Source: Methylotenera sp. (GTDB lineage Bacteria > Pseudomonadota > Gammaproteobacteria > Burkholderiales > Methylophilaceae). Taken from it: a DNA stretch of 8,102 bases. The stretch spans positions 1 through 8,102 of the forward strand of contig JAIYEJ010000063.1 of NCBI GenBank assembly GCA_027487055.1, read 5' to 3'. This document shows positions 5,324 through 8,102 of the stretch, one piece after another; within the stretch, counting starts at the first letter, position 1; every line of letters starts with the position of its first letter. The notes below the pieces were generated by a model. That model was not told where the DNA came from. It saw only the letters and a list, made by a program, of their open reading frames with translations, and searched no databases. A program made the position numbers and the translations under genes.

Positions 5324-7933
5324 GTGTTAACTCCAACATCTGAATCAGTTGCCAATAGCACCAATGCTCAGCATACCCCCATGATGCGCCAGTACTTTGC
5401 CTTAAAAGCGCAGCATCCAGATATGTTGTTGTTTTATCGCATGGGCGATTTTTACGAGTTATTTTTTGAAGATGCTGAAAAAGTCTCACGTTTGTTGGGC
5501 ATCACCTTAACGCATCGTGGGGCAACAAACGGCCAGCCAATAAAAATGGCAGGAGTGCCTTACCACGCGGCAGAAGGCTACCTTGCAAAACTTGCTAAAC
5601 TTGGCGAAGCAGTAGCGATATGTGAGCAAATTGGCAACCCCGCTACCTCAAAAGGACCAGTCGAACGCGCAGTCACGCGCATCCTTACACCCGGCACACT
5701 CACCGACACAGCCTTATTAGATGAAACACGTGATAACCAACTATTGAGCATTTTCGCAAGCGATGGTGTGATTGGGCTTGCACGCATTAATTTAACATCA
5801 GGCGCCTTTGTATTAAGTGAGCTTGCCACAGGCCAACTCGCGCAAGAGTTACAACGCATTGCGCCAGTCGAGATTATTTGCGCAGATGACTTTAAGCACC
5901 AAGCGTTAGAAAGTTTTGATTGCGCAAAAAAACGTTTAAGCGCATGGCAGTTTGATGTAGATGCCGCCACAACGAGCTTAACGAAACAATTTAACACGCG
6001 AGATTTACAAGGCTTTGGTTGCGCAGAGATGCATTCAGCGGTTTCTGCCGCAGGTGCGCTAATCGATTATGTTAAACATACACAGCGCGCAGCTTTGCCT
6101 CATATTAATGAATTGAACGTTGAGCAAATTAGCCAATATATTCAACTAGATGCGGCTACGCGCCGTAATTTAGAAATTGATGTAACCCTACGTGGCGAAG
6201 CAAGCCCCACATTGTATTCATTACTCAATACCACACAAACGGCCATGGGCTCGCGTCTGTTTCGCAATTGGTTACATCACCCCTTACGCGATAGAAATAT
6301 AGTCACCAAACGCCATGATGCTGTGGCTGAGTTGATACACACGGAAAAGTATCAGGCGTTGCAATTAAGCTTAAAAGTGATTGGCGATATTGAGCGTATG
6401 ACCACAAGGGTGGCACTTAATACGGCCAGACCCCGCGATTTATCTGGTTTGCGCGATAGTTTATTGCAGTTGCCATCACTGCAAAATTTACTACTATCAA
6501 GTCAAGCTAAATTGCTTGAAACTTTGTGCGCAAATCTACAGGCGCCGTTTGAGGTAGTGCGCATTCTCACCCAAGCCATTCGAGCTGAGCCTTCATCTTT
6601 GTTGCGCGAAGGCGGCGTGATTGCTGATGGCTACGATGCTGAGTTGGACGAATTACGCGCGCTGCAAACCAACCATGGTGATTTTTTAATGCAGTATGAA
6701 GTGACCGAAAAAGCTCGTACAGGTTTGCAAAACCTAAAAGTAGAATACAACAGCGTGCATGGTTTTTATATTGAGATTAGCCGCGCGCAAGCTGAACATG
6801 CGCCCACTGAGTACCGCCGTCGCCAAACACTCAAAAATGCCGAGCGCTTTATTACGCCAGAACTTAAGGCATTTGAAGATAAAGTATTAAGCGCGAACGA
6901 GCGCGCACTGGCGCGCGAAAAAATGCTTTATGAGCAAATTTTAGCGCAATTAAATCCATTTATCTTGCCACTGCAGACCAATAGCGGCGCGGTCGCCAGC
7001 ATAGATGTTTTGTGCTGTTTTGCAGAGCGTGCAGTTGCATTCAATTATACGCAACCACAATTTGTTGCTGAGGCAGGTATTGTAATTGAAGCAGGGCGCC
7101 ATCCAGTGGTGGAAAGCATTGCCCAACCTTTTGTGGCAAATGATGTATTGATGACGCCATACCGTCAATTGTTGTTGATTACTGGCCCGAATATGGGCGG
7201 TAAATCGACCTTTATGCGGCAAGTTGCATTGATTGTACTGCTAGCACATTGTGGTGCTTTTGTGCCTGCAAAAGTTGTTAAAATCGGCGAAATTGATCGT
7301 ATCTTCACGAGAATCGGCGCATCTGATGACTTAGCAGGTGGACGCTCAACATTTATGGTGGAGATGACTGAAACGGCCAATATTCTGCATAACGCCACAG
7401 ATAAAAGTTTGGTGTTGTTAGATGAAATTGGACGCGGTACTAGCACTTTTGATGGATTAAGTTTGGCGTGGGCAGTTGCAAAACAACTTTTGGAGAAGAA
7501 TAAAAGCTATACACTATTTGCCACCCATTATTTTGAGTTAACGCGCATTGTGGATGAGTTTAAGCAAGCCGCTAATGTGCACTTAGATGCCGTTGAGCAC
7601 GATGGTAGAAATGGCAAAGGCATTGTGTTTTTACATAAGGTCGAAGAGGGCGCAGCGCACATGAGCTACGGCATACAAGTAGCGCAGTTGGCGGGCATTC
7701 CAAAGTCAGTGGTGGCTTCGGCCAAGCGCAAACTCGCTCAGCTAGAAAGCGCTCAATTGAATAGTCAGTTAACGCATAACCAAAATCAGCCTGATATGTT
7801 TTGTGTGAAAGTGGAAGAACTAGAAGTGCCGCAACACCCTGTAGTGGCCGAACTTGAGGCCATTCAGCCGGATGACTTAACACCTAAAGCAGCATTAGAT
7901 TTGTTATATAAGTTACAAGCTTTGCTGAAATGA
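5324..7933 (+). CDS. mutS: DNA mismatch repair protein MutS
   Basis: Dimeric ATPase that recognises mispaired and short unpaired bases and recruits MutL. 869 aa against 853 in E. coli, full length. Domains: mismatch-binding (about 17-130) with the Phe-X-Glu motif F43-Y44-E45 in GDFYELFF; connector (about 138-265); core/lever and clamp (about 285-590); ATPase (about 600-800). The Walker A GPNMGGKST is at 621-629 (Lys627), Walker B ends in D700-E701 in LLDEIGRGTSTFDG, and the conserved His735 is in FATHYFEL. QPDMF (822-826) fits a beta-clamp binding motif. The C-terminal DLTPKAALDLLYKLQALL is the usual dimer/tetramer helix region. GTG 5324 is chosen because the conserved HTPMM motif (17-21) must be included and no ATG lies upstream in frame; no Shine-Dalgarno is obvious. 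It is a single-gene unit ended by the terminator at 7943-7970. Confidence 0.97.
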   Translation: MLTPTSESVANSTNAQHTPMMRQYFALKAQHPDMLLFYRMGDFYELFFEDAEKVSRLLGITLTHRGATNGQPIKMAGVPYHAAEGYLAKLAKLGEAVAICEQIGNPATSKGPVERAVTRILTPGTLTDTALLDETRDNQLLSIFASDGVIGLARINLTSGAFVLSELATGQLAQELQRIAPVEIICADDFKHQALESFDCAKKRLSAWQFDVDAATTSLTKQFNTRDLQGFGCAEMHSAVSAAGALIDYVKHTQRAALPHINELNVEQISQYIQLDAATRRNLEIDVTLRGEASPTLYSLLNTTQTAMGSRLFRNWLHHPLRDRNIVTKRHDAVAELIHTEKYQALQLSLKVIGDIERMTTRVALNTARPRDLSGLRDSLLQLPSLQNLLLSSQAKLLETLCANLQAPFEVVRILTQAIRAEPSSLLREGGVIADGYDAELDELRALQTNHGDFLMQYEVTEKARTGLQNLKVEYNSVHGFYIEISRAQAEHAPTEYRRRQTLKNAERFITPELKAFEDKVLSANERALAREKMLYEQILAQLNPFILPLQTNSGAVASIDVLCCFAERAVAFNYTQPQFVAEAGIVIEAGRHPVVESIAQPFVANDVLMTPYRQLLLITGPNMGGKSTFMRQVALIVLLAHCGAFVPAKVVKIGEIDRIFTRIGASDDLAGGRSTFMVEMTETANILHNATDKSLVLLDEIGRGTSTFDGLSLAWAVAKQLLEKNKSYTLFATHYFELTRIVDEFKQAANVHLDAVEHDGRNGKGIVFLHKVEEGAAHMSYGIQVAQLAGIPKSVVASAKRKLAQLESAQLNSQLTHNQNQPDMFCVKVEELEVPQHPVVAELEAIQPDDLTPKAALDLLYKLQALLK

Positions 7934-7942
7934 TACAAAACA

Positions 7943-7970
7943 AAAAAGCACTCGATTGCGAGTGCTTTTT
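7943..7970. terminator. Strong bidirectional intrinsic terminator between mutS and slyD
   Basis: A 12-bp perfect stem (7943-7954 with 7959-7970) has a GC-containing core GCACTCG/CGAGTGC, a 4-nt ATTG loop, and A5/T5 flanks that give a U-run on both strands. It starts 9 bp after the mutS stop codon and 36 bp beyond the stop codon of convergent slyD, so it can end both transcripts. Confidence 0.92.
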
Positions 7971-8006
7971 ATGTAAAGCTTAAAGTCATACTACTTAAAC
8001 TTCAAA

Positions 8007-8102
8007 CTAATGGTGATGTCCACCTTCACCATGTACGTGCTGGTGAGAAATTTCTTCTAAATTAGCTTTACGCACCCCTGTGACTGTGGCTTTAAATAAT
8101 AA
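8007..8102 (-). CDS. slyD: FKBP-type peptidyl-prolyl isomerase SlyD, C-terminal fragment
   Basis: Only the last 31 residues and the TAG stop (8007-8009) are in the window; the rest lies beyond the right edge. The fragment reads LLFKATVTGVRKANLEEI and then SHQHVHGEGGHHH. The first part is the last beta strand of the FKBP fold, (L)xFxVxVxxVRxAxxEE(I), and the second is a short His-rich metal-binding tail as in SlyD. SlyD is a cytosolic prolyl isomerase/chaperone that can bind nickel; the related SlpA lacks the His-rich tail, which favours SlyD. It converges on mutS with a shared terminator between. Confidence 0.87.
   Translation of the reverse strand, partial: LLFKATVTGVRKANLEEISHQHVHGEGGHHH

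Noticed and set aside
5578..5997. Minus-strand open frame inside mutS
   Set aside because: It is an antisense shadow of the mutS connector region, with no start signals and no recognisable domain. The same applies to the other minus-strand frames within 6950-7883.

Overview
The window looks like an ordinary chromosomal stretch of a low-GC betaproteobacterium, most likely Methylophilaceae-like (Methylotenera/Methylophilus). That placement is inferred from the short CysE type, the SpecificRecomb-family membrane protein (common in betaproteobacteria), the AT-rich coding sequence and the gene order; no rRNA or other marker is present to prove it.

Left part (1-1768): cysE and trmJ lie head-to-tail on the minus strand, and suhB starts divergently on the plus strand. 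suhB facing trmJ is also the E. coli order, where trmJ is followed by iscR-iscSUA. Here cysE sits after trmJ, and the 96-bp gap between them carries a good match to the IscR type 1 operator overlapping the -35 of a minus-strand promoter. This predicts that iscR and the isc Fe-S cluster operon lie just beyond the left edge, and that cysteine supply (CysE) is controlled together with Fe-S assembly.

Middle part (1769-4790): suhB (inositol monophosphatase/rRNA antitermination cofactor) is followed on the same strand by a 661-aa polytopic membrane protein of the family annotated 'site-specific recombinase' (Gcr-like, SpecificRecomb). After that gene is a second, decayed copy of the last ~90-100 bp of suhB: gap-free, 82 of 100 bases identical, offset exactly 2200 bp, with an internal in-frame stop. 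The membrane-protein gene is therefore bracketed by direct repeats of the suhB 3' end, which is the most unusual structure here.

Right part (4791-8102): a small minus-strand gene of unknown function (77 aa), a 299-bp AT-rich spacer, a full-length mutS (mismatch recognition ATPase, GTG start), a strong bidirectional terminator, and the C-terminal end of slyD (FKBP-type prolyl isomerase with His-rich tail) converging from the right edge.

No tRNA, rRNA, CRISPR array, insertion sequence or classical integrase was found. I see no evidence for a new multi-gene system. The best leads are the suhB-tail duplication around the membrane 'recombinase', the IscR-like operator, and a hairpin perfected in the decayed suhB copy.
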